Under the pieces are notes generated by a model. It was given only the letters and a program-made list of their open reading frames with translations, was not told where the DNA came from and did not search any database. From CAVRUD01 sp963849635 (GTDB lineage Bacteria; Chloroflexota; Chloroflexia; Thermomicrobiales; UBA6265), in the NCBI GenBank assembly GCA_963849635.1, contig CAWKIA010000023.1, positions 1-64,000 of the forward strand: DNA of 64,000 bases. Direction: 5' to 3'. Each line of letters starts with the position of its first letter. The first letter of the stretch is position 1. Below, piece after piece: positions 9,077-17,409 of the stretch. The translations under genes were made by a program, and so were the position numbers.

Positions 9077-9186
9077 ATTGCCCACCTGGGCGCGGATGTT
9101 GTGCACCGACGCCCTTGACGTCCCGACCCGGATTGGTGATACCAGAGAACGTGACAGTTCGTACGTATGATGGAGCGGAGAAGCCA

Positions 9187-9552
9187 GTGAGCGACGCCGG
9201 GACGGTTGTCTTTCTCTACGGGGCGGATATGGAACCGGAATCGGTCCGGGCCTCCTGGCCGGCGGCCCGCTTCATCGCCAGGGCGCGGGTGAGTGCAGGA
9301 GACCTCCCCGGGTCACTTGGATCCCCTGCAGACCTCCCCGACATCTGGGGCATCCTGGTCTCAGTTCCCGATCTTGATCGTGCCGGCCCAGCGATCACGG
9401 CCACGACCGACGACGGACGATCGATTCCCGCCGCAGCGGTAACCCCGGCGGATGCGATCGCCGATCCGGCCGCGATGGTGGCCGCCGCCCGCTACTGGGA
9501 GTTGCCCCCCGCGTACGTTGCCGCTCTGGCCGCCGGAGTGCCCGGCCAGTGA
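9187..9552 (+). CDS. Gamma-glutamylcyclotransferase-like protein
   Basis: A 121-residue protein. VVFLYGADM near the start looks like the YGSxM substrate loop of gamma-glutamylcyclotransferase folds. Conservation elsewhere is low and the usual catalytic Glu cannot be placed with certainty, so a function is not assigned. I choose the GTG at 9187 with GGAG upstream; an upstream frame to 9016 would add repeat-derived sequence. The stop overlaps the next start by four bases (GTGA), so the two are probably translated together. Confidence 0.55.
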   Translation: MSDAGTVVFLYGADMEPESVRASWPAARFIARARVSAGDLPGSLGSPADLPDIWGILVSVPDLDRAGPAITATTDDGRSIPAAAVTPADAIADPAAMVAAARYWELPPAYVAALAAGVPGQ

Positions 9553-10343
9553 CCGCCGGGCCTGCCGGAGCCACGCCGCCAGGAGACCTGGGCTACCTGC
9601 TCGACGTCGACGGCGTACTCCACGTCGGCAAGACCCCGGTACCAGGCGCGGCCGCATTTCTGGACGGCCTTTCTGCCCGGAGCATCCCCTATCGTCTCCT
9701 GACCAACACGACTACCGCCTCCCGCGCCAGCCTGGCCAAACGCCTGCGCGGCATCGGGCTGCCGGTCGCGGACGCCGATCTCCTTACCGCCCCGGTTGCT
9801 ACCGCCGCTTACATCCGGCGGCGATACCCCGCTGCCCGCTGCTACCTCCTGGCCAAAGGCGATGTCATCGACGATTTCCGGGCAGCCGGTCTGACTCTCG
9901 TCGGGCCGGACGGTGCGCCTGCCGCCGATGTCGTCGTGATCGGTGGGGCCGAGGACGAACTGACCTACGCCCGCCTCAACCACGCCTATCGCCTACTCCT
10001 TGGCGGTGCCCGACTGGTCGCAATGCATCGCAACATTGCCTGGCGGACGGCAGAGGGGATGTCGCTCGATAGCGGCCCGTTCGTCCTCGCTTTAGAGCGG
10101 GCGGCCGCCGTTCGAGCGACCGTGATCGGCAAGCCCGCTCTGCCCTTCTTCCGCTACGGCCTGCGCGAACTTGGCCTGCCTCCGGCCGCCGTCACCATGG
10201 TTGGCGACGATGCCTACAACGACCTCCGCCCCGCCTCCCGCCTCGGCATGCGCACCGTCCTCGTCCGCACAGGTAAACCGGTTGGCCCCGCCGAAGCCGC
10301 CATCGCCGACATCGTGCTCGATTCGATCGCGGCGCTCCGATGA
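9549..10343 (+). CDS. HAD-superfamily (IIA) hydrolase, NagD/LHPP-like
   Basis: A 264-residue phosphatase of the HAD IIA group. The nucleophile motif is LLDVDGVLH near residues 17-25, the second motif LLTNTTT near 57, and the metal-binding motif MVGDDAYNDLRPA near 218. The cap lies between motifs II and III, as in NagD and LHPP. Members remove phosphate from small phosphorylated metabolites or phospho-amino acids in the cytosol; the substrate here is unknown. The GTG start overlaps the preceding stop. A repeat array begins two bases after the stop. Confidence 0.87.
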   Translation: MTAGPAGATPPGDLGYLLDVDGVLHVGKTPVPGAAAFLDGLSARSIPYRLLTNTTTASRASLAKRLRGIGLPVADADLLTAPVATAAYIRRRYPAARCYLLAKGDVIDDFRAAGLTLVGPDGAPAADVVVIGGAEDELTYARLNHAYRLLLGGARLVAMHRNIAWRTAEGMSLDSGPFVLALERAAAVRATVIGKPALPFFRYGLRELGLPPAAVTMVGDDAYNDLRPASRLGMRTVLVRTGKPVGPAEAAIADIVLDSIAALR

Positions 10344-10344
10344 C

Positions 10345-10510
10345 GAGGGGGACAGCGCTGCGGCGCTGAGGGGGAGCAGCCTCGGGTGAGGGGGAGTGGT
10401 GTCGCTGTCTCCGTCCGTCTCCCCCTCTCCCCCTCTCCCCCTCACGGCGATAGCCGTGTCCCCCTCAAAGCGTTAGCTTTGTCCCCCACAGGGTCGCGGC
10501 CCTGTCCCCC
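10345..10510. repeat. Array of mini-hairpins with varying stems (copy 1)
   Basis: Four units with the same outer sequence CCCCCTCA ... TGTCCCCC (or its complement) and different self-complementary centres. Centres are CAGCGC/GCGCTG at 10353-10368, CACGGC/GCCGTG at 10443-10458, CAAAGC/GCTTTG at 10466-10481 and CAGGGT/GCCCTG at 10489-10504, each with a four-base loop. The first unit is inverted relative to the other three, so the whole block can also fold on itself. A second array is at 41182. Confidence 0.7.
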
Positions 10511-10570
10511 TATACTTAGGATCCGACGGCCCCGATGCCCCCTCCGGGCCATCAGCGAGGCGGCTTTCCT

Positions 10571-11026
10571 ATGGTCTATCGCGCGACGCAGGACGTGGTT
10601 CGGCGGGTGATGCCCCTGCTGGATCGCCTGGCGAGCCGGAGCATCGACAAGGCTCGCCTGCTCCAATACCTCTCCGCCCGGGCCGGCCAGGAGTGGGGCG
10701 TGCTCGATCTGGTGGCCGACACCGGCGTTGAGCAAGGCGAGCAGCGCGAGTTGACCTTCCGCGACCGCCTCTCCGGCGATGAGCACACGATCTCCTACCC
10801 CGGCTGCCTGCTGATGCTGCCGGACGCGCTGGAGCCGCTGGTCCGGGAGGAGTATCGCCGTCTGGCGATGGACCGCCCCCTGACCACCATGCACCCCGAC
10901 CTCTTCGCCTACTTCTACCAGGTAAGCAACTGCGACCGCTGCCGCTGGCGCGGCCCCGCCTACACCCAGTTCCACCGCGAATGCCATTTCGCGGGACACC
11001 CGGTGAATTTTGAACCGGAGACGTGA
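10571..11026 (+). CDS. Conserved hypothetical protein
   Basis: A 151-residue soluble protein of no family I recognise. The sequence is ordinary for this genome, with a mixed helical first half and a C-terminal segment NCDRCRWRGPAYTQFHRECHF whose three Cys and one or two His could bind a metal. I start at the ATG at 10571, preceded by GCGAGG. Its stop codon is formed by the first unit of a tandem heptamer array. It stands between two repeat blocks. Confidence 0.6.
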   Translation: MVYRATQDVVRRVMPLLDRLASRSIDKARLLQYLSARAGQEWGVLDLVADTGVEQGEQRELTFRDRLSGDEHTISYPGCLLMLPDALEPLVREEYRRLAMDRPLTTMHPDLFAYFYQVSNCDRCRWRGPAYTQFHRECHFAGHPVNFEPET

Positions 11027-11048
11027 GTCGTGAGTCGTGAGACATGAG
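11023..11048. repeat. Heptamer array GTGAGTC, left arm
   Basis: Three tandem units (GTGAGTC, GTGAGTC, GTGAGAC) plus a partial fourth. An inverted array at 11221-11241 matches it, and the two bracket the inverted repeat at 11077-11198. Confidence 0.7.
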
Positions 11049-11076
11049 TAAAAAGGCGGCGAGGTGGCAGGCAATC

Positions 11077-11198
11077 GTCATCCTGAGCCTGCGAAGGATC
11101 TTGGCCGTTTACGGCCTTTGTCGCCGACCGCGGCATGGCGTTCTGGAACGAGCCCGAAGGCGCTAGCGCGCCAAGATCCTTCGCACGCTCAGGATGAC
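11077..11198. repeat. Long inverted repeat, family A copy 1
   Basis: Arms of about 28 bases start with GTCATCCTGAGC and end with GCTCAGGATGAC; inside each arm is GCGAAGGATCTTGG or its complement. The interior of about 65 bases has its own small palindromes. Further copies are at 14512 and 33606. No open frame crosses it. Confidence 0.75.
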
Positions 11199-11220
11199 AA
11201 CCCGTCTCGGATCTCGGTTC

Positions 11221-11241
11221 TCACGACTCACGACTCACGTC
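11221..11241. repeat. Heptamer array TCACGAC, right arm
   Basis: Three units (TCACGAC, TCACGAC, TCACGTC), the complement of the array at 11023. It abuts the stop codon of the minus-strand gene. Confidence 0.7.
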
Positions 11242-12086
11242 TACTTCCGCACAAACGCGTTCTGGACCAAATCCGGGGAGAACCCGCCGGAGATGTCGCC
11301 TTCGGCGGCGTAGCGGTAGAGGGCAGCGGTGTAAATGCCTTTCAGTGCGCTGCCGATGACGGCGAGAACCACGACAGCCAGAACGACCACCGCCACGGCC
11401 AGGACGATGGCGACGACCACGCCGGTCGCGGCCGCGAGGGCCACGATTGCGACCCCAACCAGGACCACGCCGAACGTGATGATCCCCATCGCCGCGCCAA
11501 TCCCAAAATTCCCGGCGATCTGCTCGCCCCAGGTCTTGCGCAGCAGCCCGCCAGAGCGCTTCACCGACTCGATCGGGCCAACGTTCTCGACGACCAGCAC
11601 CGGAATCACCAGGTAGGTTGCCAGGCCCCAGGCAACACCGATCGCCCCGGCGACCAGATCGCCCAGCCAGCCGCTCTTGTCGCGGATGGCCTGCAAGATC
11701 ACGCCGACCGTCGCGCCGATCACCGAGTACCCGAAGATCGGTCCCATCCGCGCGCTCGCCAGCTTGAACCCATCGGAGACCGTCGGGTCGCCCCCGCGGA
11801 GGCGGATAAGGGCGGCGCCGACCAGGGCCGCGTTGCAGAAATTGACGACGATCGCCAGCACAAGATAGAGGAAGAAGAGGGCGACGTAGCCCGCCACCCC
11901 GACGGTGCCGTCGTCGTTGATGTCGTCGAAGTAGCCGGTCACCCACAGGGGCAATGCGAAAATTGCCAGGGCGATCAGCGAGGCGATCCCCGAGACAATC
12001 GGAAACACGACAAGTTCGCTATCCGAGCGAAGGACGGCCCAACTCGCTTTCAGGAGCCGCCAGCTGCTTGCAATGCGATCCATCAT
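11241..12086 (-). CDS. DUF6159-like multi-span membrane protein
   Basis: About 281 residues with six or so hydrophobic spans (for example VVFPIVSGIASLIALAIFAL and a long Val/Ala-rich pair near 225-260). The N-terminal pattern MDRIASSWRLLKASWAVLRSD and the internal LLRKTWGEQI and SALKGIYTAALYRYA resemble a family of inner-membrane proteins of unknown role in actinobacteria and Chloroflexota. The start is ATG ATG at 12086/12083, with AGGAGG about 11-13 bases upstream. The gene is alone and convergent with the preceding one. Confidence 0.75.
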   Translation of the reverse strand: MMDRIASSWRLLKASWAVLRSDSELVVFPIVSGIASLIALAIFALPLWVTGYFDDINDDGTVGVAGYVALFFLYLVLAIVVNFCNAALVGAALIRLRGGDPTVSDGFKLASARMGPIFGYSVIGATVGVILQAIRDKSGWLGDLVAGAIGVAWGLATYLVIPVLVVENVGPIESVKRSGGLLRKTWGEQIAGNFGIGAAMGIITFGVVLVGVAIVALAAATGVVVAIVLAVAVVVLAVVVLAVIGSALKGIYTAALYRYAAEGDISGGFSPDLVQNAFVRK

Positions 12087-12246
12087 GATCGGACACACTC
12101 CTCCTAGAACCGTTGCCCATCTCGTGCTGCGCGCAAGACAATCCGGGAACCACTGGATTGCTCAATGGTAGCGCTTTGCAAGACGAAATGTCACCAAGTC
12201 CTGATCGCGTCAGGAAGCAGAATCAACGCGACCGGCAATGGTGCGG

Positions 12247-12525
12247 CTAGAGCCGCCAAAGGAGGACCAGCAAGCAGGCGACGGCGAGGACACCATTCAG
12301 CATGACGACCGGAAGCAGGCGGCGGCGGAGATCCGGAGGCGCGTGTTGGGTGGCGTAGACGCCGAAGCCAGTCACGGTCGCCAGGGCGGCGGCCATCACC
12401 CCCAGCCCGGCCTCAATGCCATAGAGCAACGCCAGGAACGGCGCCGCGATCACGCCCACCGCAAAGACGCACCCTACGAGCGACGGCCGCGCCCCCTGAT
12501 CGATCCAGTCCCGCACCCAGCCCAT
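12247..12525 (-). CDS. Small membrane protein
   Basis: A 92-residue protein with three hydrophobic segments (VGCVFAVGVIAAPFLALLYG, a second around 42-60, and PVVMLNGVLAVACLLVLLW). Charged residues lie at the loops. I do not recognise the family. It could be a small holin-like or accessory membrane protein, with nothing in the neighbourhood to decide. Confidence 0.55.
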   Translation of the reverse strand: MGWVRDWIDQGARPSLVGCVFAVGVIAAPFLALLYGIEAGLGVMAAALATVTGFGVYATQHAPPDLRRRLLPVVMLNGVLAVACLLVLLWRL

Positions 12526-12576
12526 CCTCCAGCGCCTCGTAGCGCGTCATTTATCGTTCGCCGGTGCGTCCGCCTT

Positions 12577-12643
12577 GTAGGGGCAGGGCGTGCCCTGCCC
12601 AATTCCGCGATGCGTGGTCGGGCAGGGCACGCCCTGCCCCTAC
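12577..12643. repeat. GTAGGGGC palindromic repeat, family B copy 1
   Basis: Begins GTAGGGGCAGGGCGTGCCC and ends with its complement GCCCCTAC, with a short central spacer. Each arm also contains a smaller palindrome (GGGCGTGCCC). Copies are at 23747 and 29710, with shorter ones at 9052 and 28186. Confidence 0.7.
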
Positions 12644-12746
12644 CGAATGGCTGCTCAGGCGTGACACCCAAATAGATGCTTGCCTCTTGCCGCAGACCGC
12701 GTCCCTGTTAGCATAGGGTTCATCCCGGCCGCCGCGCGAGGTCGCC

Positions 12747-14450
12747 ATGTTCTGCACCGCCTGCGCTAGCCATAACCCTCCTCTCGCCCAGCATTGCCAC
12801 ACCTGTGGGGGAGTGCTGGCGGGTGACGTCGCCGCGCCGGCACGCCGGTCCGCCGGTGCTCAGGGAGCTCAGCGCCGGCGATTGATTACGCTCCTGGCGA
12901 TCGTGCCCGTGCTCGCGATGCTCGGCGCTGGCGCCGCGGGCATGGCTCAGTACCAACGTGACCGCTCCTTCCTGGCCGATGCCTACGAGCGCGGCCTCGC
13001 CGCCGAGCGGACCGGTCTGTACGATGAAGCCCAGCGTGCCTACGCGGGCGCGGGCGACTACCGTGATGCGGCTGCCCGGCGCGAAGCGGTCGCCGCGATG
13101 CTCCTCCCTTACCGCGCCGCCTATCTGGATGGGATGGCCGCCTTCGAAACCGGCGATTACGAGCGGGCGATCGCCGCCTTCGCCCCGATCGTGCGTGACC
13201 TTCCCGCCTACGCCGACGCCCCGCTCCTTCTCGCCGAAGCGCGGGAGCGGCGCTCGGAAGCACTTGCCTACGAGGCGGAAGAGGCGGCCTCGCAACGCGA
13301 CTGGCTGGCGGCCGAGCGGGCTTTGGCCAGCCTGCTCGCCGAAGATCCGGATGACTCCGCCCTGGCGACCCGGCTGGCCGACCTCCGCCGGGAGCACGCC
13401 CCCCTCGTCTTTACCCGCAACCACGCCCTCTACCTGGTCGGACCAGACCTCCAGGATGAGCGTCTCGTGACCTCCGATGTCCTGGCCTCCATGCCGGTCT
13501 GGAATCCGGATCGCACCCTGATCGCCTTTGTCGGCCAGCGCCCCAGCGATCTGACCGGCGACAACCGCCTCTACGTGGTTGCGCCGGATGGCAGCGGGCT
13601 GCGCAATCTGGCGGGCTTTGTCGACGCCTCCCGCGCCCCTGCCTGGTCGCCGGACAGCCGCACGATCGCCTTCACCGCCCAGGAGCCGTTCGACGGTCCG
13701 TTTGGCCGGGCGGTCTACACCGTGCGTTCGGTCAACCTGACCGACGGCACCCTCCAGAACCACACCAGCGCTGCGCTGCGCTACGCCTCCTCCCCCGCCT
13801 GGTCGCCGGATGGGGCCAGAATCGCGTTTGTCGGACTGAAAGGCGCGATCCGCCCGGCCGAGCGCGCCGGCAGCGCGGGCGCCTCGGTCTTCGAATTGAC
13901 CGTTGCCAGCGGGGCGATCTCCCCGCTGGGTGAAGGGTTGCTCCCGGACGCGACGTTGGTCGCCTGGAGTCCCGCCGGCGACCGGATTCTGGTCTACAGC
14001 CAGCGCCCCGCGAGCTTTCGCACGGAGGCCCATTCCGCCATTCGGATGCTGGACCTGACCACCGGTGAGGTCCGCGATGTCTACACCGGGCCGCAGCCGG
14101 TCATGGCCCCGGTCTGGGCACCGGACGGATCACGCTACGCCTTTACCGAGGGTGAGTCCATCGTCCACGTGCGGCCTGTCCGTGGTGACGGCGGCACGAT
14201 TCTCAACGTGCGCAGGGGCGTCTCCGGCGATCTCTCCTGGTCGCCGGACGGCCGCGCCCTCCTGGCCGCTGCCGCCAACCCCGCCGAGGCCTCCTCGATC
14301 ATCGAGCTGGGCCGCAACCTGGGCCAGCAGACCAACTTCGCCGTCGCCTACGACCCTCTCCCCTACCCCGGCCCACCCCAATGGAGCCCCGCCCTCCCCG
14401 CCCCAACGGATGCTCCGGTGACGGTGGGGGGGACGGCGAGGGACGGGTAG
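12747..14450 (+). CDS. Zinc-ribbon, TPR and WD40-like beta-propeller membrane protein
   Basis: A 567-residue protein. Residues 1-22 form a zinc ribbon (CTAC then CHTCGG). A single membrane span follows (LLAIVPVLAMLGAGAAGMA, about 48-67), then a helical TPR-like region to about 220 (AERTGLYDEAQRAYAGAGDY and similar). Residues 230-545 are a TolB/PD40 propeller with repeated AWSPDSRTIAF, AWSPDGARIAF and LSWSPDGRALL blades. A cytosolic zinc ribbon with an external sensor-like propeller suggests a surface scaffold, but no function is known. The frame is intact along 1.7 kb, useful evidence that local sequence quality is good here. A repeat follows the stop. Confidence 0.82.
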   Translation: MFCTACASHNPPLAQHCHTCGGVLAGDVAAPARRSAGAQGAQRRRLITLLAIVPVLAMLGAGAAGMAQYQRDRSFLADAYERGLAAERTGLYDEAQRAYAGAGDYRDAAARREAVAAMLLPYRAAYLDGMAAFETGDYERAIAAFAPIVRDLPAYADAPLLLAEARERRSEALAYEAEEAASQRDWLAAERALASLLAEDPDDSALATRLADLRREHAPLVFTRNHALYLVGPDLQDERLVTSDVLASMPVWNPDRTLIAFVGQRPSDLTGDNRLYVVAPDGSGLRNLAGFVDASRAPAWSPDSRTIAFTAQEPFDGPFGRAVYTVRSVNLTDGTLQNHTSAALRYASSPAWSPDGARIAFVGLKGAIRPAERAGSAGASVFELTVASGAISPLGEGLLPDATLVAWSPAGDRILVYSQRPASFRTEAHSAIRMLDLTTGEVRDVYTGPQPVMAPVWAPDGSRYAFTEGESIVHVRPVRGDGGTILNVRRGVSGDLSWSPDGRALLAAAANPAEASSIIELGRNLGQQTNFAVAYDPLPYPGPPQWSPALPAPTDAPVTVGGTARDG

Positions 14451-14780
14451 TTTGTCCCCTTCCACCCACTGCGGCAGGGGAAGGGGGAAGAGTGGCATCC
14501 CCTACAGGACCGTCATCCTGAGCGTGCGAAGGATCTTGGCCGTTTACGGCCTTTGCCGCCGACCCCGACGCCCCGCATGTTCCCGAGCATCTTGCATATT
14601 CCAACGAACACGAAGGCGCTGACGCGCCAAGATCCTTCGCAGGCTCAGGATGACGACGGGGTGGGGAGCGTGGCGACTAATAGTGGCCAGTATCGTCTCC
14701 TTCGTCCTATCCGCTTGCCCGCCTCCGGACTACCAGTTCGTAAAACTCCCGTCCCGCCGCTGCCAGTGCGGCGCCTCCCA
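14451..14780. other. Intergenic region with repeats
   Basis: Holds a C/G-run hairpin of the type CCCCTTCC ... GGGGAAGGGGG at about 14452-14495, related to blocks near 31070 and 40010, and then the family A inverted repeat at 14512-14654. No gene is seen. Confidence 0.6.
14512..14654. repeat. Long inverted repeat, family A copy 2
   Basis: Same arms as the copy at 11077 (GTCATCCTGAGC ... GCTCAGGATGAC), and a longer interior of about 85 bases sharing CCGTTTACGGCCTTTG at its left edge. Confidence 0.75.
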
Positions 14781-15896
14781 TTACTCAAAGGCGTGGTCCT
14801 GGACGGCATCCTCATTGAAGGTGACGCCGAGGCCCGGGGCGGTCGGGAGCGGGAAACTGGGTGCCGTCCAGTTCCGGCATGACCGGGAAGAGATCGGCGG
14901 GGTAGGCGTCCGCGATCCGTGCTGATATTCCAACTGGGCGAAATTGGTGGTCGCGGCGGCCAGGTGGATCGAGGCGGCGGTCGTGATCGGGCCGAGCGGG
15001 TTGTGCGGCATGATGTCGATGTAGTGGGTCTCGCACCACGCCGCGACCTTCCTCGCCTCCGGAAGCCCCCCACGTTTGCGACGTCGATCCGGGCGAAGTT
15101 GAGGATGCCCGCCTCGACGTAGGGCGCGAAGGCCAATTTGCTCGAGAACTCCTCGCCGATCGCGAACGGGATCGGCGTCATGCGTCCGGAGTTGCTTGTA
15201 GGCCTTCGGTTCTCGCAGCGGATCGGTTCTTCGAGGAAAAAGAGGTTGACGTCGGCGATGCGCTGGCAGAAATAGGCCGCTTCGACCACGATGAGACGGT
15301 GGTGGAAGTCGATCGAGAGCTCGATGTCCGGCCCGACCGCCTTGCGGACCTCCTTCATCCAGTGGACGGCCAGGTCGACCGACTCCACCGGTTCGTAGAT
15401 CGAGCCGTCCGTCGCCCGTCCAGTCCTCGCCCGCCATGCCGGGCCCGAGGCGGATTGAGCGCCAGCCCTCGGCCACCAGCTCCTTGGTGCCGCTCGACGC
15501 ACTCCGGTCCGGTCAGCGAGGCCCGGGCCGTCGCGAAGAGCGGCACCTCGTTGCCGGCAGGCTCCGCCGAGCAACTGGTAGATCGGGCACCCAAGCGACT
15601 GCCCGAGGATGTCCCAGAGGGCGATGTCGATCGCGGAGAGGGTGGCGGCCAGGATCTTACCGCCCTCGAAGTAGGCGCCGCGGTAGCAGGTCTGCCAGAT
15701 GTGCTCGATCCGGCGCGGGTCCTGCCCGATCAGGAACTGCGCGAAGTGGTCGAGCATCCCCTGCATCGCCAGCTCGCGGCCGGAGATGCCCCCCTCGCCT
15801 AGGCCGCTAGAGCCCGGCATCGGTCTCGATCTTGACCACAAACTGGTTGCGACGCCCGACCTTGACCGGAAATCCCTTGATCGCCGTGATCTTCAC
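14781..15896 (-). pseudogene. Galactonate-dehydratase-like enolase-superfamily gene, multiply frameshifted
   Basis: Reading leftwards from a GTG at 15896 (VKITAIKGFPVKVG), the translation follows one enolase-superfamily protein of about 375 residues, but only by changing frame about nine times. Recognisable pieces are DALWDILGQ-like IDIALWDILGQSLG, the metal ligands in IELSIDFHHR (Asp and the His two further on), FFLEEPIRCE and FAIGEEF, and the general-base region DIMPHNPLGPITTAAS. The Asp-x-His pattern fits the galactonate/mannonate dehydratase subgroup, which dehydrate sugar acids. All catalytic motifs survive, so long neutral decay is unlikely. Either this stretch has poor sequence quality or the gene died very recently. 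Confidence 0.7.
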
Positions 15897-15912
15897 CCAA
15901 ACCCTCCCTGGG

Positions 15913-15950
15913 AGCTGTTAGCCGTCAGCCATCAGCAGTAAGCCTTCAGC
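15913..15950. repeat. Heptamer array AGCNNNN
   Basis: Five in-register seven-base units beginning AGC (AGCTGTT, AGCCGTC, AGCCATC, AGCAGTA, AGCCTTC), just upstream of the frameshifted dehydratase gene. Confidence 0.55.
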
Positions 15951-16301
15951 ACGACCTCGCACCTGCGGCGCGCTATCGTACCCGGCTTGCTCCCATACCG
16001 CGTCGTCCTCTGGCCTCGGAGAGGCCGTCCGGTTTAGCCTGGGCCGTGAGCCCCAGGCGGCCCTTGAACGTGACCGCCCATAGCCGGATCGCCCCAACTA
16101 CGACACCGCCCCAGCCATTTCGGCCGGGGCGGCGTGCAATGTGTCGATCAACGAAGGAGCAGCGGCTTTCAGGAATCCATCAAGATGCCTGCGGTCCTTT
16201 CCTCCGGCGCTCGGTTGGCCGGCGGGATCTTGCCCAGGTCGACCGCGCCGCCGAGCCTGAAACCAGGAGCGCGACGAGCACCGGCGCCAGCCAGTCGGCG
16301 A
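15951..16301. other. Intergenic region with one hairpin
   Basis: No gene is seen. A GC-rich hairpin (CCGCCCC ... GGGGCGG) at 16106-16132 probably ends transcription of the minus-strand gene that stops at 16302. Confidence 0.5.
16106..16132 (-). terminator. Hairpin downstream of the Excalibur gene
   Basis: Stem CCGCCCC-A-GCC with loop ATTTC and complementary arm, one mismatch. It lacks a long T-run, so termination is inferred. Confidence 0.4.
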
Positions 16302-16757
16302 TCATGCCCGGCGTAGCCCACGCAGGGCGACCGCTCCGCAGCCGGCCGCGGCGACGAGCGTGCCAGCGATCGCCGCCATGCCGGTGCCATCGGCGGCGTC
16401 CGCGACGGCGGAGCCGACACCGGCCGATGCCACCGTCGACACGTCGGATGAGGCAGCGGTTGTGGAATCGGTGGTCGCTGTCGTGCTCGTGTCCGCGCCA
16501 ACCCCTTCGATCGGTTCCAGATCAGTGGCGGCGTCTTCGAATCCGTCGTACAGCTCGCAGGCGATTCCGTCGCCGTCGGCGTCGTTCCCGGCCGGGTCAG
16601 ATGGATCGGCACGGTAGGCGGCCTGGGCGTCGGCCTGGCTGGCGAAGTCTTCGCAGTTCAAGATCTCGTCGTCCTGGGCGGATACACCCGGTGAGGCCAG
16701 GATCAACCCCGCCGCCAGGGCAATAACGGCGAACGCGAGCGAGAACAGACGCAACAT
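16302..16757 (-). CDS. Excalibur calcium-binding-domain exported protein
   Basis: A 151-residue protein. Residues 1-27 are a signal peptide (SLAFAVIALAAGLILASPGVSAQ). Residues 33-68 are an Excalibur domain: NCEDFASQADAQAAY followed by the Asp-rich loop DADGDGIACE, which binds calcium, with the two flanking Cys expected. A Thr/Ser/Ala linker leads to a weakly hydrophobic C-terminus ending GLRRA, possibly a membrane anchor. Excalibur domains sit on surface proteins of many high-GC bacteria. A shared two-box promoter lies at 16915-16947. Confidence 0.88.
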   Translation of the reverse strand: MLRLFSLAFAVIALAAGLILASPGVSAQDDEILNCEDFASQADAQAAYRADPSDPAGNDADGDGIACELYDGFEDAATDLEPIEGVGADTSTTATTDSTTAASSDVSTVASAGVGSAVADAADGTGMAAIAGTLVAAAGCGAVALRGLRRA

Positions 16758-16914
16758 AGTGACACTCCTCTCAAAGAGACGGATATGACCGACAGCGCGG
16801 CCACCTGATTGCCGGGAAGCAAGGCGTCGTGGTCACCGCTCGGGGCATAGCCCCTCCCCATCCATGGGCGACCGGACGCGACACGCGAAGGGCCGTGCGG
16901 CGCCTCCGGATCTG

Positions 16915-16947
16915 ACGATAGGGTGCGGCCCATATGGCCACGTATGG
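16915..16947 (-). promoter_or_regulatory. Two-box CCATAYG promoter, site 1
   Basis: On the minus strand: CCATACG, then CCATATG starting ten bases further on, ten bases, then TATCGT (16920 to 16915), a plausible -10 element. It lies about 160 bases upstream of the Excalibur start. The layout recurs at 18949, 23213, 23979 and 25136. Confidence 0.65.
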
Positions 16948-17409
16948 TCGGCCGGTGGCGCCGGTCGTGCCGGAGGTCAGGTCCGCCTCATAGGCATCGG
17001 TACCGCATCCCTTGACATTGCATGGTCTGATTGCCTGTGAAAATGCTGGACATCCACTTTGAAAACGCTGGGAATATCGTCGATTGCACGATTTGCATTC
17101 TTCTTGTTTGGATGGTATCCAGTACGCGCTTCACACATAGCGGGTCGTCCCTGACCCCATGCCGGTGTGAGCGAGCGGTGCAGCGCGGCCCTCGGGCAAG
17201 CGGGCGCGATGGCTGCGTGGCATGAGGAGGGCCACCGGAGCCGATAGACGCCGAGAAACCGGCGCCAGCTCCGCCGCGGTCTCGCACGCGAACTTAGACC
17301 GAAAGCCGAACGGCCCGGATCTTGACGACAGCCCGAGGTACGCCCGCGAACGAGGCGTCCCCTAGGGTTCGCCGGGCCATGTCCAAACATCGAATAAGGA
17401 GCACCAACG
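16948..17409. other. Intergenic region
   Basis: A control region between divergent exported-protein genes. No gene is convincing; a minus-strand frame through it is the mirror of the next gene. Confidence 0.4.

Noticed and set aside
10345..10510. Possible CRISPR array
   Set aside because: The regular hairpins tempted this reading, but units are adjacent or irregularly spaced, stems differ between units, and there are no constant repeats with unique spacers or cas genes.
11064..12107. Plus-strand frame of 347 codons rich in Asp, His and Gln
   Set aside because: It mirrors the multi-span membrane protein on the minus strand; hydrophobic genes commonly leave such polar antisense frames.
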